Made by a program: the position numbers and the translations under genes | Shown here: one piece after another, positions 10,982-21,620 of the stretch | Position numbering within the stretch: position 1 is the stretch's first letter | Layout: each line of letters opens with the position of its first letter | Notes under the pieces: generated by a model | Told to the model about the DNA's origin: nothing | What the model saw: the letters and a program-made list of their open reading frames with translations, nothing else | The model's database searches: none | Assembly (NCBI GenBank): GCA_028752905.1 | Contig: JAQNBH010000003.1 | Location: 3,528,204-3,592,203, forward strand | Source of the DNA: Cladorhizidae sp. MBARI D1340-BT2 | Taxonomy: Eukaryota > Porifera > Demospongiae > Poecilosclerida > Cladorhizidae | Reading direction: 5' to 3' | Length of the DNA stretch: 64,000 nt

Positions 10982-11495
10982 TCCACTCCTGGTACTGTAC
11001 CTGCCCCCCTAACAATCTCCTACCCACTTTCATCTGCGCAGGCCTCCAACTTCTTCAAGTATATATTACATCCTCAAGACCACCACACTTTGGCTGCATA
11101 CTCCTTCCAAGTATTGCTCCAACACTGACCTTCCTCTCTACTGCCTCCTACTTCCATTGCCCCTTCACTCTGCTCAATACATCACCTTCCCCAACCCACT
11201 CTTCTGCCTTCTTAGCCATCTTCCCTACACCCCTAGGGGCCTAGGCAAACCATCCCCAGTACTTCACCTCTTCTATATATTCACTATTTCCTCACCAATC
11301 CTCCTGCTTTACTACCATGACTACATATCCTGAAGCTCCATTCCGAAGTTCACCAAAAAAACATCATCTACACGCAAACACCCTTCCCACCTTAACCCCG
11401 AGCACAGTTGTCTCCAATTCCTCTGCTGTCCTATATTGAAAAGAAGTCGACACAAAGGGCACCTCTGCCTAAGTCCACATATATATTTCGTCATC
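10982..11495 (-). pseudogene. Second decayed LINE ORF2 fragment, opposite strand
   Basis: The reverse complement aligns with the intact LINE from the motif RQGCPLSPLLFNI (about 44,205) to the segment QMRVGRRLLGA (about 44,810). The readable trace includes a degraded CPL..LLFNI near 11,470, IGEE near 11,300 and MKVGRRLL at about 11,000-11,030. Frames are scrambled and parts are missing. It lies tail-to-tail with the fragment ending at 10,680. Confidence 0.75.
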
Positions 11496-11499
11496 CTTT

Positions 11500-12028
11500 T
11501 TCTTCAGCTGTCATTGTCATCTGTTGTAAGTGCTTAGTGATGGTCCCTCTCAAGATTGATTAGTAGGCACCTTGCTGTTTGATAGAGTAGCTATGGGAGA
11601 GCAATATTTGGGGTGTAGGGCAGAAATATATCCCGTCATTGTGCTCTTCTGCTAGATATTTTACCCTTTTCCCGGACAAACCCGGGCTCCTCTGCATATT
11701 ACATTCCCCAACAAGTTACAAACTTCCATGTTAAATTGGATTGCCCTGTGCATTTACACTTCTTCTCAACTTGACAATACATGCAAAAGAAGTCTAGACA
11801 TCAGAGAATTCTCAATGAACTCTCATAACATTATAATCACATTCTCAATAATCACTTTCTCAATAATCAACTTCAAATGTATTCACTCCATGTTTGTTTG
11901 CTTTTGGGAGGTTCTCTAGCCAGAACCTTCTTCCTTCTTTCGTATGATTTTGGGTTCCCAACATAAAAAAACAGTGGGTGACCTTGTCGTCGAGGTTGCA
12001 ATGGGCGGCGGGATGTTGGAGAGCCTTC
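11500..12028. other. Unassigned DNA with a partial foldback-family repeat
   Basis: Around 11,830-11,935 the phrase TTCTCAATAATCA is repeated and followed by GGTTCTCTAGCCAGAACCTTC. This matches half of the foldback element at 63,255. Otherwise no gene is seen. Confidence 0.45.
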
Positions 12029-12276
12029 TATACTGTTTAACTGTTACTTATTGTTATCTGGTTGTCTTTATATCCGCCCAGGTCAACTGATGGGACTGGA
12101 TTTATGAAGACCGTCGAACTGTACTTATACAGTTAAAGCAAGAATATAAAACTTCTCTTTCTTCTATCACGTAATGTAATAATGTGTCACAATCATGATG
12201 ATGCAATGTCTATGCATAATAATCAAAGTGATTGATACAGTGTGTGTGATTAGTAATATAATACTTGAACATTACA
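12029..12276 (-). repeat. 3' LTR of the Gypsy element
   Basis: About 248 bp that align with 15,951-16,194. By eye I count about 14 substitutions and three indels, roughly 6 percent divergence. Its inner end, read on the minus strand, is TGTAATG directly after the purine tract. Confidence 0.85.
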
Positions 12277-12323
12277 TCTCTCCTTTTTCCCCTTATTTTA
12301 ATATCTTAACATAAAGAAATGTT

Positions 12324-13466
12324 CTAATGACTTACTGTCCATAAATAATTATTATGACCAAATCGATGAAAAGGTTGTTTCATCCTGGTAGGGTATCGTC
12401 TGTTCCGTGTCGGAGGAACTTGATTAACTGGAAGCATATTTTGTGGGGAATTTCCTTGTGGTGGAGTCTTGTTGTCATCTTCCAGCGTACCTGCCTCATA
12501 CTCATCTTCTGAGAGATCTGGACACTCGATATTCGAACTAATCTTTTTGAACTGGGAAATGTTTCGTGTAACATACTTTCCGTTCCTGATCGCTGTGATC
12601 ATTGTTCTTTTTTCTCACTATTTGGAAAGGTGATGGCAAACTTTGTTCTGAACTTGTTCTTCTTTCGCTGACATAGGAGAACGTTTCACCAATGTTGAGA
12701 CTTGAGACTTGAGCTCGGGCTCTTCTGTCTGCATGCTCCTTCATTCTCTCTGGCTTGTTTATCTTTTTGTTTTACTTCCACATCATTTCCTAGAGTGTCA
12801 ACAACCATTAAGATTAAAACCAAGCTTCCACAAGTGGACATTTCCACTTGTGGAAGCTTGGTTTTAATCTTTCTGTTGAACAGTAATTCAGATGGGGAAA
12901 CTCCAGTTGTGCAGTGTGGTGTTGCTCTGTAATTCAACATGAATCGGTACAGATCTTCTTCCAATCTCTTCCTTCAGCATTCGATGAACAAATTGCTTTT
13001 GTGAGGGGTTTCATAAAGTTCTCTGCTTCTGAATTAGCTTGTGGCCACAATGGAGTACTCTTCTGGTGAGATATTCCATTCTCTTCCATATAGGTCATTT
13101 CCGAAAAATGGTGGTCCATTATCAGTCTCTTGAGAACTCTTCGGAATTCCGTTTGTGGCAAAGATTCTGTCAAGCTTGGAAATTGTTCCTTTTGCTGCTG
13201 TTTGATTGTACTATTTCTGTTTCAGGAAAACGAGAATAGGCATCTATCGTAACAAGTAGATATTCTCCAGTTGGGAAAGGTCCACAGAAATCAGTGTGCC
13301 ATGGCTCTGGAGGCAATGTTGACATCTGGAGAGGTTCAGGATGATTTTCTGCACCATTGGCCTGACAAGCAATGCAATTATCAATCTGTTGCTTTACTCT
13401 TGCCTGGGAACCACACTTTTTCTCTGAGCAACTTCTTTGTCTTAACAATTCCTTGGTGACCTTCAT
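12324..13466 (-). pseudogene. Gypsy integrase region, frameshifted
   Basis: The minus strand reads integrase in several pieces. The zinc-binding end (NCIACQANG) and the catalytic start (WHTDFCGPFPTGEYLLVTID, first Asp) are in 13,170-13,466. The segment with LWPQANSEAENFMK (catalytic Glu) is in 12,934-13,173. The downstream LNYRATPHCTTGVSPSELLF is in 12,686-12,964, and the C-terminal tail is in 12,324-12,602. The region around the second catalytic Asp (LIMDHHF) is altered. At least three frame changes separate the pieces. Near 12,810-12,871 the coding strand folds back on itself (see the separate inverted repeat), replacing the normal sequence after NRKIKTKLP. Confidence 0.8.
12810..12871. repeat. 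Perfect inverted repeat, 28-bp arms with 6-bp loop
   Basis: Arms 12,810-12,837 and 12,844-12,871 are exact reverse complements; the loop is ACATTT. It sits inside the integrase reading frame. It looks like a snap-back copy of the neighbouring bases and not a regulatory hairpin. Confidence 0.95.
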
Positions 13467-13488
13467 GAGCCAACATAATTGCTCTCTT

Positions 13489-13937
13489 TCATAGTGAAGT
13501 TGGTATTACGATGCGATTTCCACGGAGTATCACACTTTCATCACTACTAACAGTGAGTTCATTCTTGACTGTTTGAAAAAGCTTGATTTCTGCGATGTCT
13601 GCCTCGGATGTGGTCTGCTCTTTCCACTTGTTAGTTCTGGATATCTGCTGCAAGGCTGGGTCAGCTGTGGTTGCTTCTCGAATCTCTGAAAACGTCATAG
13701 CCTTTGGTACTGCGTGAGCAGATAAGAAATTGACATAGTCCTCCGCCATGTGGTTTCTTGTTTCTTTGGTTCCTCTGAGTTTGGATGTCTTGAGAGGTAA
13801 TCGGAAGGATTCTGGTTTCCTTTAGTATGTACTATTGAGAAGTCATATCCTTGTAGTCTCAGATTCCAACGTTCAATGCATGCTGGAGGCTTGGACTTTG
13901 GGTTACCATAAATCAATTCGACTGGTTTGCAGTCCAT
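13489..13937 (-). pseudogene. Gypsy RNase H end and linker to integrase
   Basis: Two minus-strand frames. 13,695-13,937 carries the RNase H end (CIERWNLRLQGYDFSIVHTK, then DYLSRHP, the usual boundary). 13,489-13,749 carries the linker before the integrase zinc finger (ATTADPALQQI and SVILRGNRIVIP). The frames overlap by about 55 bp, marking a frameshift near 13,700-13,750. Confidence 0.8.
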
Positions 13938-14059
13938 GTAAAGGGTAAAATGTCCTCCATAGAGATATGGATCAATAGCCCACGCTATGGCTAATGCTTC
14001 TTTCTCTGTCTGAGAATACCTGCTTTCAACATCAGAGAGTGCTCTGCTTGCATAAGCTA

Positions 14060-14600
14060 TTACTCGCCTGTGATTCTCTCCCTGCGACTTTTGAAACAGT
14101 ATTGCTGAGAGACAACAGGTGATGCATCTGTGATCAGCTCTGTTTCCTTCTGTTGATCGAAATATGCCATGATTGTATCACTTGCTAATAGCTGCTTAAA
14201 AGCTTTGTCATGTTCTGTTGTCCATAAGAAATGAACATCCTTTCTGGTCAACTCACGTAACGGCTGTGATATGTCACTGAAGCATGGTATAAATTTTGCA
14301 CAATATGTTGCCATTCCTAGAAAACTTCGGATACCACTGGTTGATGTAGGACGATTGGCATCATGAATTGCTTGTACTTTCTTAGGATCAGGTGAGATTC
14401 CTTTGTCCGAAAATACAAAACCAAAGAATGTCAACACATAAACGGACCTCGCCATTCTTTTTGGGGATAATGACTAAAGGTGAAACCCATGGAGTTGGAC
14501 CTTCAACTTTCTCAATGATTCCTTGTTGTTCAAGGTTGATGAGCTCTTTTTCAACTTGTTTCCTCATGTGAAAAGGAATTCTGCGTGTTGCTTGAGCCAC
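14060..14600 (-). pseudogene. Gypsy reverse transcriptase with palm deleted
   Basis: The minus strand first reads the finger region (IIEKVEGPTPWVSPLVIIPK, then KNGEVRLCVD, at 14,430-14,600). Within a few bases, in another frame, it continues with the thumb/connection region (FFGFVFSDKGISPDPKKV, GIRSFLGMATYCAKFIP). RNase H then begins (TELITDASP). The segment between them in family members, including both palm motifs with catalytic aspartates and the YxDD box, is missing. The join lies near 14,425-14,440. This is a clean internal deletion of several hundred bases and makes the copy catalytically dead. Confidence 0.85.
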
Positions 14601-14845
14601 ATGAGGTACATTTGTGTCTGTGAAGTTTGACTTCTGTATTCTTGAGCTTGCCTATACCTTGAAACAAATTGGGATATTTTTGCACAAGCCTCTCACATAC
14701 TCTTGGACTATCCCAAACATGCTTAATCTTTACATGAACAAGACCAAGGTCACATGCTGTCTTGTAACTGAGTAGAGACCCATGACTTCCTCGTAGTACA
14801 TGAATTGTTGATAGCCCTGTCTTTGTATCAACTTTAATGTTAGTG

Positions 14846-15927
14846 TCAAACTGTTCCCACTACTGTAAGTTGGGAGTCTGCACCATACGCAAATATACGC
14901 TTTGTTGAAGGTAGTAACTCAAGATTATTCGCTTGGTTTACTTTGGCAAATATTTCCTCATCCATGATGTCCGTGGATGCTCCTGTGTCTACAATCATGC
15001 AAACCCTGGTGCTATTGAGTTTCACATTTACTTTTGGTGCTGCCATACGTGCAGTGTCATCACCCAGATATTGATCACTACTGCTATCACTCTTTTGGTT
15101 GGACTCTGATGAAACTTGACAAATTTGCTTGTGCTTGTGTTTCGGTTGGGACTCATGTGTTTTGTATCGACCTTGTACTTGTTTTTGTTTTGAGAGACAT
15201 ACTTTGGCAAAATGATTACTTTTACCACACTTATTACAAGTTTGACCTTTTGCTGGACATGAGCCATTCTTATGGGGCCACAAAAATCCACACTTACGAC
15301 ATATACTCTGACCTTCTGGTTTTGTACATGTTCGTGGTGACTGCCATTTTCTGGGTAGTTGCTTCTGCTGAATAACATTCACTGCTTCTGCTGCTGAGTG
15401 TGCCTGTTCAATTCCTTTTGCTTGCTCTTCACTTGCTTCTTGCGCTCTTGCTTTAGCTAGTAGAGCCTCTAAGGATAGATCATCATGAAGTGCCACTCTT
15501 CTTAGATGTTCTGACTGACAATTCTGGATGATAGTGGACTTCAACTCTTTTCCCAGGTCAGTAAATTCACATGTGGAAGCTAGCTTTCTCAATCTGGTAA
15601 CAAATTGATCCACAGTCTCTCCTGATTGTTGAACAGCTTTACGAAATTGGAAAATCTCGTAGGACACGTTTTTCTTGGGTGTGAAATAGTTGTCTAACTT
15701 TTCCATAGCTGTGGCAAAGTCATCTCCTGTATTTGAAAATGTGTCAACAATTTCTTGGGCAGCATGTCCTGCCTGATACAACAGGATTGCTTTCTTTCGT
15801 CACTTACATTGTGTGCTGCTATATATATTTCGAAACGCCACTTCCAACTTTTCCATCTCTGGCTTAACGATGATGGATCACTCACAGGGTCAAAGGTTGC
15901 TAATGGTGACAAGTCGGCTACTGCCAT
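14846..15927 (-). pseudogene. Gypsy gag, zinc knuckles and aspartic protease
   Basis: The minus strand starts at 15,927 with MAVADLSPLATFDPVSDP and RWKSWKWRFEIYIAAHNV, a gag matrix-like start. The frame breaks near 15,780. The 311-codon frame from 15,781 then gives capsid (FRKAVQQSGETVDQFVTRLR), two cysteine motifs (CRKCGFLWPHKNGSC and CNKCGKSNHFAKVC, the latter a standard CCHC knuckle) and a retropepsin active site (MIVDTGASTDIM) near its C-terminus. Apart from the one frameshift this part is well preserved. Confidence 0.85.
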
Positions 15928-15950
15928 GGTTCGTAATCCTTGTCGCCAGT

Positions 15951-16194
15951 TATACTGTTCAACTGTTACTTATTGTTATCTGGTTGTTTTATATCTGCCC
16001 AGGTCAATTGATGGGACTGGATTTATGAAAACTGTCAAACCGTACTTAGACAGTTAAAGCACGGGTATAAAACTTCTCTTTCTTCTATCACGTGATGTAA
16101 TAATGTGTCACAATCAATACGTAATGATGATGCAATGTCTATGCATAATAATCAAAGTGACTGATACCGTGTGTGTGATTAGTAATATAATACA
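15951..16194 (-). repeat. 5' LTR of the Gypsy element
   Basis: Direct repeat of 12,029-12,276 in the same orientation. Relative to the left copy it lacks about 11 bp next to its outer end (AATACA against AATAC...TTACA) and has about 9 extra bases (around 16,117). It ends in CA at 16,194. Confidence 0.85.
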
Positions 16195-16399
16195 CCTTTC
16201 AGTCCTGACAATTCCCAAAAAAAAAAGATGCATGAGAAACTGCTTTAGTTGCAGAGGAGGGAAGCAGCATGAGGGGAGGGGCTTGAGAGGAGGGGGACGG
16301 GGGAGGAGGGAAGGATCATGAGAGGAGGGGAGGGGGAGGGGAGGGTCAGATTTGCAGAATATAGAGGTGTATCCATGACAGTGTATGTTTGCACATGTT

Positions 16400-16566
16400 G
16401 AAGTACTCACCCATGTGTTCATAGCTTGAGGACACACCCATGTGTTCATAGCTTGAGGACACACCCATGTGTTCATAGCTTGAGGACACACCCATGTGTT
16501 CATAGCTTGAAGACACACCCATGTGTTCATAGCTTGAGGACACACCCATGTGTTCATAGCTTGAGG
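16400..16566. repeat. 27-bp minisatellite, six copies
   Basis: Six copies of a 27-bp unit containing CCCATGTGTTCATAGCTTGA; one unit has GAAGACA for GAGGACA. The unit is a multiple of three, so minus-strand frames remain open across it without coding meaning. Confidence 0.95.
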
Positions 16567-17099
16567 TGATTAAAAAATTAAACATTACCAGTCAAGTTTT
16601 AGGAAGTAAAATAGCACTAGGTCTTGTCCATTGCAGGTCTTTGCTGCAAGTTCTTCTTGGCCATCAGTATGAGGCATCGAACAATTCTGAGTCTCTGAGC
16701 AGATGGCTGGAATTCTGGCTGGTATTGCAGAGTGGACTTGTAGAACTCTGCAGCCTCCACAAATGAACCCTGATGACAAACAGTACAATTTTAAGTTGAT
16801 CATTGAGGAAGTCATAGTCTTCTACTACTTCTACTATATCAGCTGCCAGTTCATTGAGAGTATAAATACAATGAAGAATAACGGCATAAGTATGTATTAG
16901 CTCCCAATACTAAAATTTCAACCAGAAATTATATGTAAGAGTCATGTGTCGTACGTGTACAGTGTTATAGAGTTCACAGTATTTCTGTAAGTGTTATGGT
17001 GCAGGGGCTGAAGGAATTACTTGATAATGATCACATGTCGCTATCCTAACATTACCTCTTCATGACATCATCAGCATTGTCAGATCGTGCCTTGACTAG
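16567..17099. other. No gene recognised
   Basis: Short open frames on both strands without family resemblance. No repeat structure is seen. Confidence 0.4.
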
Positions 17100-17310
17100 A
17101 GAGTCACTGCCAGGCGTTAACCCTAGCCAACCAGGCACTAACCCTAGGCACTACCAGGCACTAATCCTAGCCACTGCCAGGCACTAACCCTAGCCACTTG
17201 CCAGGCACTAACCCTAGCCACTGCCAGGAACTAACATAGCCACTGCCAGGCACTAACCCTAGCCACTGCACTAACCCTAGCCACTGCCACGTACCAACCC
17301 TAGCCTTAGC
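17100..17310. repeat. 24-bp minisatellite with CTAACCC
   Basis: About eight copies of a unit near 24 bp (GCCACTGCCAGGCACTAACC plus CTA), with short-unit variants. The AACCCTAG core resembles telomeric sequence but is spaced by unrelated bases, so it is not telomere DNA. Confidence 0.85.
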
Positions 17311-17459
17311 AAAAGGCCTAATCCAGTATTGACCGGTACAGAATGCTAGATAGTGATACAAAGAAATACATACTCCATTTTAAACTTACTTGAGCAGCCA
17401 AGATGTTGGCCATAGTGAAGTGGTTCACCACTAAAGTTTGCGAGAACTGTAATCGATAG

Positions 17460-17790
17460 GTCACAGGGATAGAGAAGGAAGAGATGGCAGATGGAGAAGA
17501 TGGAGGATGGCGAAGGACAGAAAGAAAAGGGTGGAGGAGAAGGAGGAGAGAGTGGAGGAGGAGAGGGTAGAGAAAGAGGAAGAGAGGGTGATGGAGGAAA
17601 GGGTGGAGAGGAGAGGGTGGAGGAGATAGTGGAGGAGGCGAAGGAGAAGATGGGAGGAGGAGAAGAGGGTGGAGAACAAGGAGGAGAGGGTGGAGGAGAG
17701 GGTGGAGGAGAGGAGGAGAGGGTAGGAGGAGAGGTGGGAGTGGATGGAGAGGGGTGGATATGAGTGGAAAATAATAGAGAAGATGGAGGG
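17460..17790. repeat. Purine-rich GGA/GGTGGA tract
   Basis: About 330 bp almost free of pyrimidines other than scattered T on the plus strand, in GGTGGAGGAGA-like phrases. The long frames on both strands come from this composition. Such tracts can form triplex (H-DNA) or G-quadruplex structures. Confidence 0.85.
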
Positions 17791-17859
17791 GGGAAGCACA
17801 AGCAAGTCAGTGTAAACAGACACACACCTACATGAACTCTACTTCACCAGGACTGAGGA

Positions 17860-17947
17860 ACATCATTACACCAGTTCTAGATTCTGTGACACTGGACAAC
17901 ATAAGGTAAGTGTATTGAAGATCTTGATTCTGTGACACAGCAGAGCA
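17860..17947. repeat. Left part of a split 57-58 bp minisatellite
   Basis: Contains GATTCTGTGACACTGGACA, then GTAAGTGTATTGAAG, then GATTCTGTGACAC. The same order is found in the array at 22,421-22,625. The transposon complex 17,948-22,418 separates the two parts. Confidence 0.75.
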
Positions 17948-18446
17948 CAGAGGCAGATCCAGGATTTTATTAAGGGGGGGGGCTTCACTTCTGGTTAAAT
18001 TGAAAAATAAGTATTTGCATGTAGGAAGAGTTTGCATGACCACCCACACTTTCTCATGATCACTCTTTCAGTTGTGAATGATATATATCTGTTTTTCTCC
18101 ACAGGTATGGCTAACCTCAGTCCTGTGCTCTCAAAAGCCCTCTAAAACCTATCGATTGTCAGTGACCTACCACGTCATATTCAGTATATTGACTGTTATG
18201 TATAGCATATAGCTAGAGGGTAAATGTAAACACATATTTACCATTAAAACATATGTATTGTAGATATATAGTAAATATTAACATTATTATTATCATTAAA
18301 TCATTTCATGTAGTATTGAGGGTGGATATAATCAGACTATCATTGATGATTAAAAAATGTTCCGTTGAATAGAGGGTAATGTAACAATAAGTGCAGAGAA
18401 ACAGAAGTTTGATGCTATAAACAGGGTTTATATTATTAATACCAAT

Positions 18447-19500
18447 ACAGAGGCGGCGGAACCGGGGGGGGGGGGGGCACTGGGGGCACGTGCACCCACA
18501 ATATTTTATATCTGCCCCCACAAAATTTGTCGATTGCGCACAAGTGATACGCGATGAAAAAAGGAGGGAAGAGTAGGGATTAATTTTCTTTGCATTGAGA
18601 GCTTGGGTTGAAGCGGCAACGCGACATAATGAATGACTTCGTCCCAGAAAAAAGACATCCATCTTTAGATTTTGGCAGTGACCTTAGTGAGGCAGATGCT
18701 GATAAAGCAGATAGATGCTGATGAAGCTGACATCGAGACATCATCTCAGTCAACTGAGTAAGTTTTATTATTATTGCAACTATTTAATACACTTGAAATC
18801 GATAGCAGCCAGCTGAGTATCACTGTAAACCTTTTTTGTCTTTAAATAGGGTCAAGAAAGGCTTACCCTGCACATGTGTGTGTTGTAGTGTGGTGGAAGA
18901 GGCAACTCCATATCAACCTTGTGATAAGGCAACAATAGCTTCTACTAGACAGAAAGTTGGACAGAAGTTCCGGTTTTTAAATCCCAGATGGTACAAAGAC
19001 TTCAAATGGATTCATTTTTGTGCAACGAAAAGAAAAGTGTTCTGCCTGTATTGTCTTCAAGGCAACAACAAAGGCCTACTGACTATGACTAAAAAGTATG
19101 AAGATGCATTTATAATTGATGGATTCAGCAACTGGAAGAATGCACGGGAAAGATTCGAGCGTCATCAAGTTAGTGAGTGCCATAAAGAGGTTGTACTTAA
19201 ACTCAAATGTTTCCAGGCTCATAGTGTGATCGATTAACTGGAATCGCAAGCTGCGAAGACACAATCAGAGAATATAATTCTATTGATAAAACACTATCTA
19301 GTCGACAATTCTTGCTGCGACAAGGCCCGGCTATTTGTGGACATAAGGAGGCAGATCCACCATGACCGAAGAGCGTAACATTTTATTGTTGATGCACACA
19401 AAGAGGAACAGATGTCTTGGATCTAACAGAAATTGCTCGTTTGTTTACGTCTGCTAACACAAAGCGGACAATTTTTTTTGGAACATTTGTGTAATATATA
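18447..19500 (+). pseudogene. hAT-type transposase remnant A (TTF zinc finger)
   Basis: A terminus-like CAGAGGCGGCGGAACC followed by a G run lies at 18,447. The frame 18,836-19,237, entered from an acceptor near 18,850 (TTTAAATAG), reads a TTF-type zinc finger region: FRFLNPRWYKDFKWIHF, KVFCLYC, then FIIDGFSNWKNARERFERH with SECHKE. Traces continue past a frameshift (SSRQFLLRQGPAICGHKE near 19,290-19,360), the start of the DUF4371 region. A short upstream exon ending SSQSTE at about 18,757 (donor GTAAGT) is likely. The rest of the catalytic region is missing. Confidence 0.7.
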
Positions 19501-20150
19501 CAATAATAATACTGACTATATTGAATCTTGGAATAACAGTATTGCTAATTTTGTATTGTATTGATTATTGGTTATTACATAATTTGTAGTATGTCTACTC
19601 TCCAACTGCACACACACACACTCCCCCCGTAGCTAGTAAGACTGAATGCCGGACCATTTTTTGTGGAATTAATTTTATTTTTTAAAATAAATTATGGATA
19701 AATTATTATCTAAAGGTATTATCTAAAGTCTATAAAAAGATGACCCAACTATTAAACCCTTCACCCCGAAGTTGTTTTCAGAATAAAGATGCATAGTTCT
19801 TGTGTGAAAACATGCAATTAGCTAGAGTGTGAAAACATTCAATTAGCCAGAGTGTGAAAATGCATGTCCACAATTGGAAGAAAGTTGAAAGCTATGCACA
19901 ACAATAACAACAAACACCAAATCAAGGCCTCTGGTTGCGAATTGAAGCCACGTTTACCCTCTTTCAATTCAGTACGAGAGTCATAAGAAAGCTTACAGCT
20001 ACTAACTGTAGCTACTAACTGCAGCTGCTATATTATACTAGGCTTGGTCTATTAGGCACTGTGATTAAATACAATCACATGATTAGGTGTTATAATTAAC
20101 ACATTGCTTGTTAGTTAAGTTGGTCTTAGATTGGAATTGGTTTCAGGCAC
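19500..20150. other. Spacer between two hAT remnants
   Basis: AT-rich, with a (CA)n run near 19,608-19,622. No coding trace is recognised. Confidence 0.4.
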
Positions 20151-21620
20151 ATGCTGTTTACAACTAGGCATACTTTTATGGCCATGTCCACAGCAAAGAA
20201 ACAGCAGTCCCTCCTGTTATTTAAAAAGAAGAAGAATTCAGGAGCCAGTGAAGATCAAGTCACTGTGCAAGATCAAGTCACTGTGCCACTGGAAGTAGAG
20301 AAAAAAAGCAAAGATTCGATTTATCTTGAGTTTCCTGATGAAGATCTCAGTTTGTCCGATGAAGGTCTCTGTTTGGCTGAGGAAGATCTCATTTTGACTA
20401 AGGAAGAAGATTGTCAAAGAGAATCAGCTACTGTGTCCCCTAGCCCTGCCGAGACCTCCCATTCTGCATGTTGTCAAGGTAAGGAAGTAGATTCTGAACA
20501 ACAGCAGCTAGGTTATTCAGGAATAGAGTTTGGGGTCATAAATAAACCTTGTCAACCACGTTCTCAGAATACTTTCCTCCAAAAACTGTTTGGGAAAAAG
20601 AAACCTGAGTACCAGTCCTTCAAGTTTGATAATGTGATGTGGTCATCTTGGCTTCACTGGGAAAAAAGTAATGAAGGGCTTACTGTTTCATTTGCCGAAA
20701 TATTTATGCCTTGAATCAGCTCACTTTCTCGAATCTGCATTTATCACAACCGGGTATACCAATTGGAAAGATGCTGCTCAATCCTTTCAGCAACACCACC
20801 AAAGTGCAAGTCAAAGAGAATCCATTATGAAGTGGGAACACCACTTGAAAGGGGCAGATGTCAGTGTCCAGCTTCAGAAACAACTTGTTTCTGAACAGGA
20901 AGCTTCCAGATATTGCCTCAAAATTCTTTTTACTTCAGTTGAGTATCTTGCTCGGCAAGGATTGGCATTGCGTGGACACTGTGAGGAGAGAGGAAACCTT
21001 CTTCAGCTACTGAAGCTACATTCAAGTGATTGTGAACAATAAATTTTAAATCCTGGTTACAGAAAACTAAATCTTACACTTCCCATGATATACAAAATGA
21101 GATGGTGAGGATTATGTCCCACATGATTCAACTGTCAATTCTTAAGGATATTTGTGCTAGTCATTGGTATTCTATTAGTGCAGGGATAAGATGCAAGCCA
21201 AGGCTTCTGATTTAGATGTTGATGAACCCATTTTACCTTGCCGAAGGAGAATCCCTGCCTGCATAGATGAGTATGGCAACAACTCATCATGATGACACAG
21301 TGGAAACTATGTATCGTAGGCTTTACTTTGAAATTTTGGACAAATTGATTAGTGAAATATAATGTAGGTTTGACTCCCATGCTTTTATTTTATATTATAA
21401 AATGGAGAAAAAAAGCTGCTTTGGGAGACACAATTCCTGACTCACTCTCAGATATTATTGAGCATTTTAGAGGTGACCTCATCAAAGAAGACTTGCAAGT
21501 TGAATTGTCTAGGCTCAAAAATATAATGGAAGGAGCAGTTTGTACTTTATGGGAAAAACTTGCTCAATATGCACACTTTTTCCTCAAGTCAGCAAGCTTT
21601 TTCAATATCGAATGAGAGTT
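20151..21620 (+). pseudogene. hAT-type transposase remnant B (TTF zinc finger, DUF4371 start)
   Basis: The frame 20,151-20,714 gives an N-terminal region with KKQQSLLLFKKKK and acidic repeats (DEDLSLSDEGLCLAEEDL), then SSWLHWEKSN. A frameshift near 20,690 leads into 20,671-21,042 with AFITTGYTNWKDAAQSFQQH (zinc-finger end) and CLKILFTSVEYLARQGLALR plus GNLLQLL (DUF4371 start). Beyond the stop at 21,042 broken traces continue (YTSHDIQNEM near 21,080; DTVETMYRRLYFEILDKL near 21,295). Most of the catalytic domain is absent or scrambled. The zinc-finger sequence differs clearly from remnant A, so this is a separate family. Confidence 0.75.

Larger units (their letters stand above)
12029..16194 (-). 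mobile_element. Ty3/Gypsy LTR retrotransposon, defective
   Basis: A minus-strand element of about 4.17 kb bounded by two direct LTRs. A primer-binding-like site (TGGCGACAAGGATTACGAA read on the minus strand, 15,930-15,948) abuts the right-hand (5') LTR. A polypurine tract (reverse complement of 12,277-12,295) abuts the left-hand (3') LTR. Between them, in order on the minus strand, are gag, two zinc knuckles, aspartic protease, reverse transcriptase remnants, RNase H and integrase, the Ty3/Gypsy order. Several frameshifts and a palm deletion make it non-autonomous. The flanks CCTTC (left) and CCTTT (right) could be a target duplication with one change, but this is uncertain. Confidence 0.9.

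Noticed and set aside
12702..12932. 76-codon plus-strand frame containing KIKTKLPQ
   Set aside because: It reads integrase codons only because the 28-bp snap-back puts a copy on the other strand.
15034..15375. 113-codon plus-strand protein
   Set aside because: Antisense of the Gypsy gag frame, which has clear zinc knuckles.
17346..17825. Pro/Ser-rich protein on the minus strand
   Set aside because: The composition follows from the purine tract on the other strand, and two frames are equally open.
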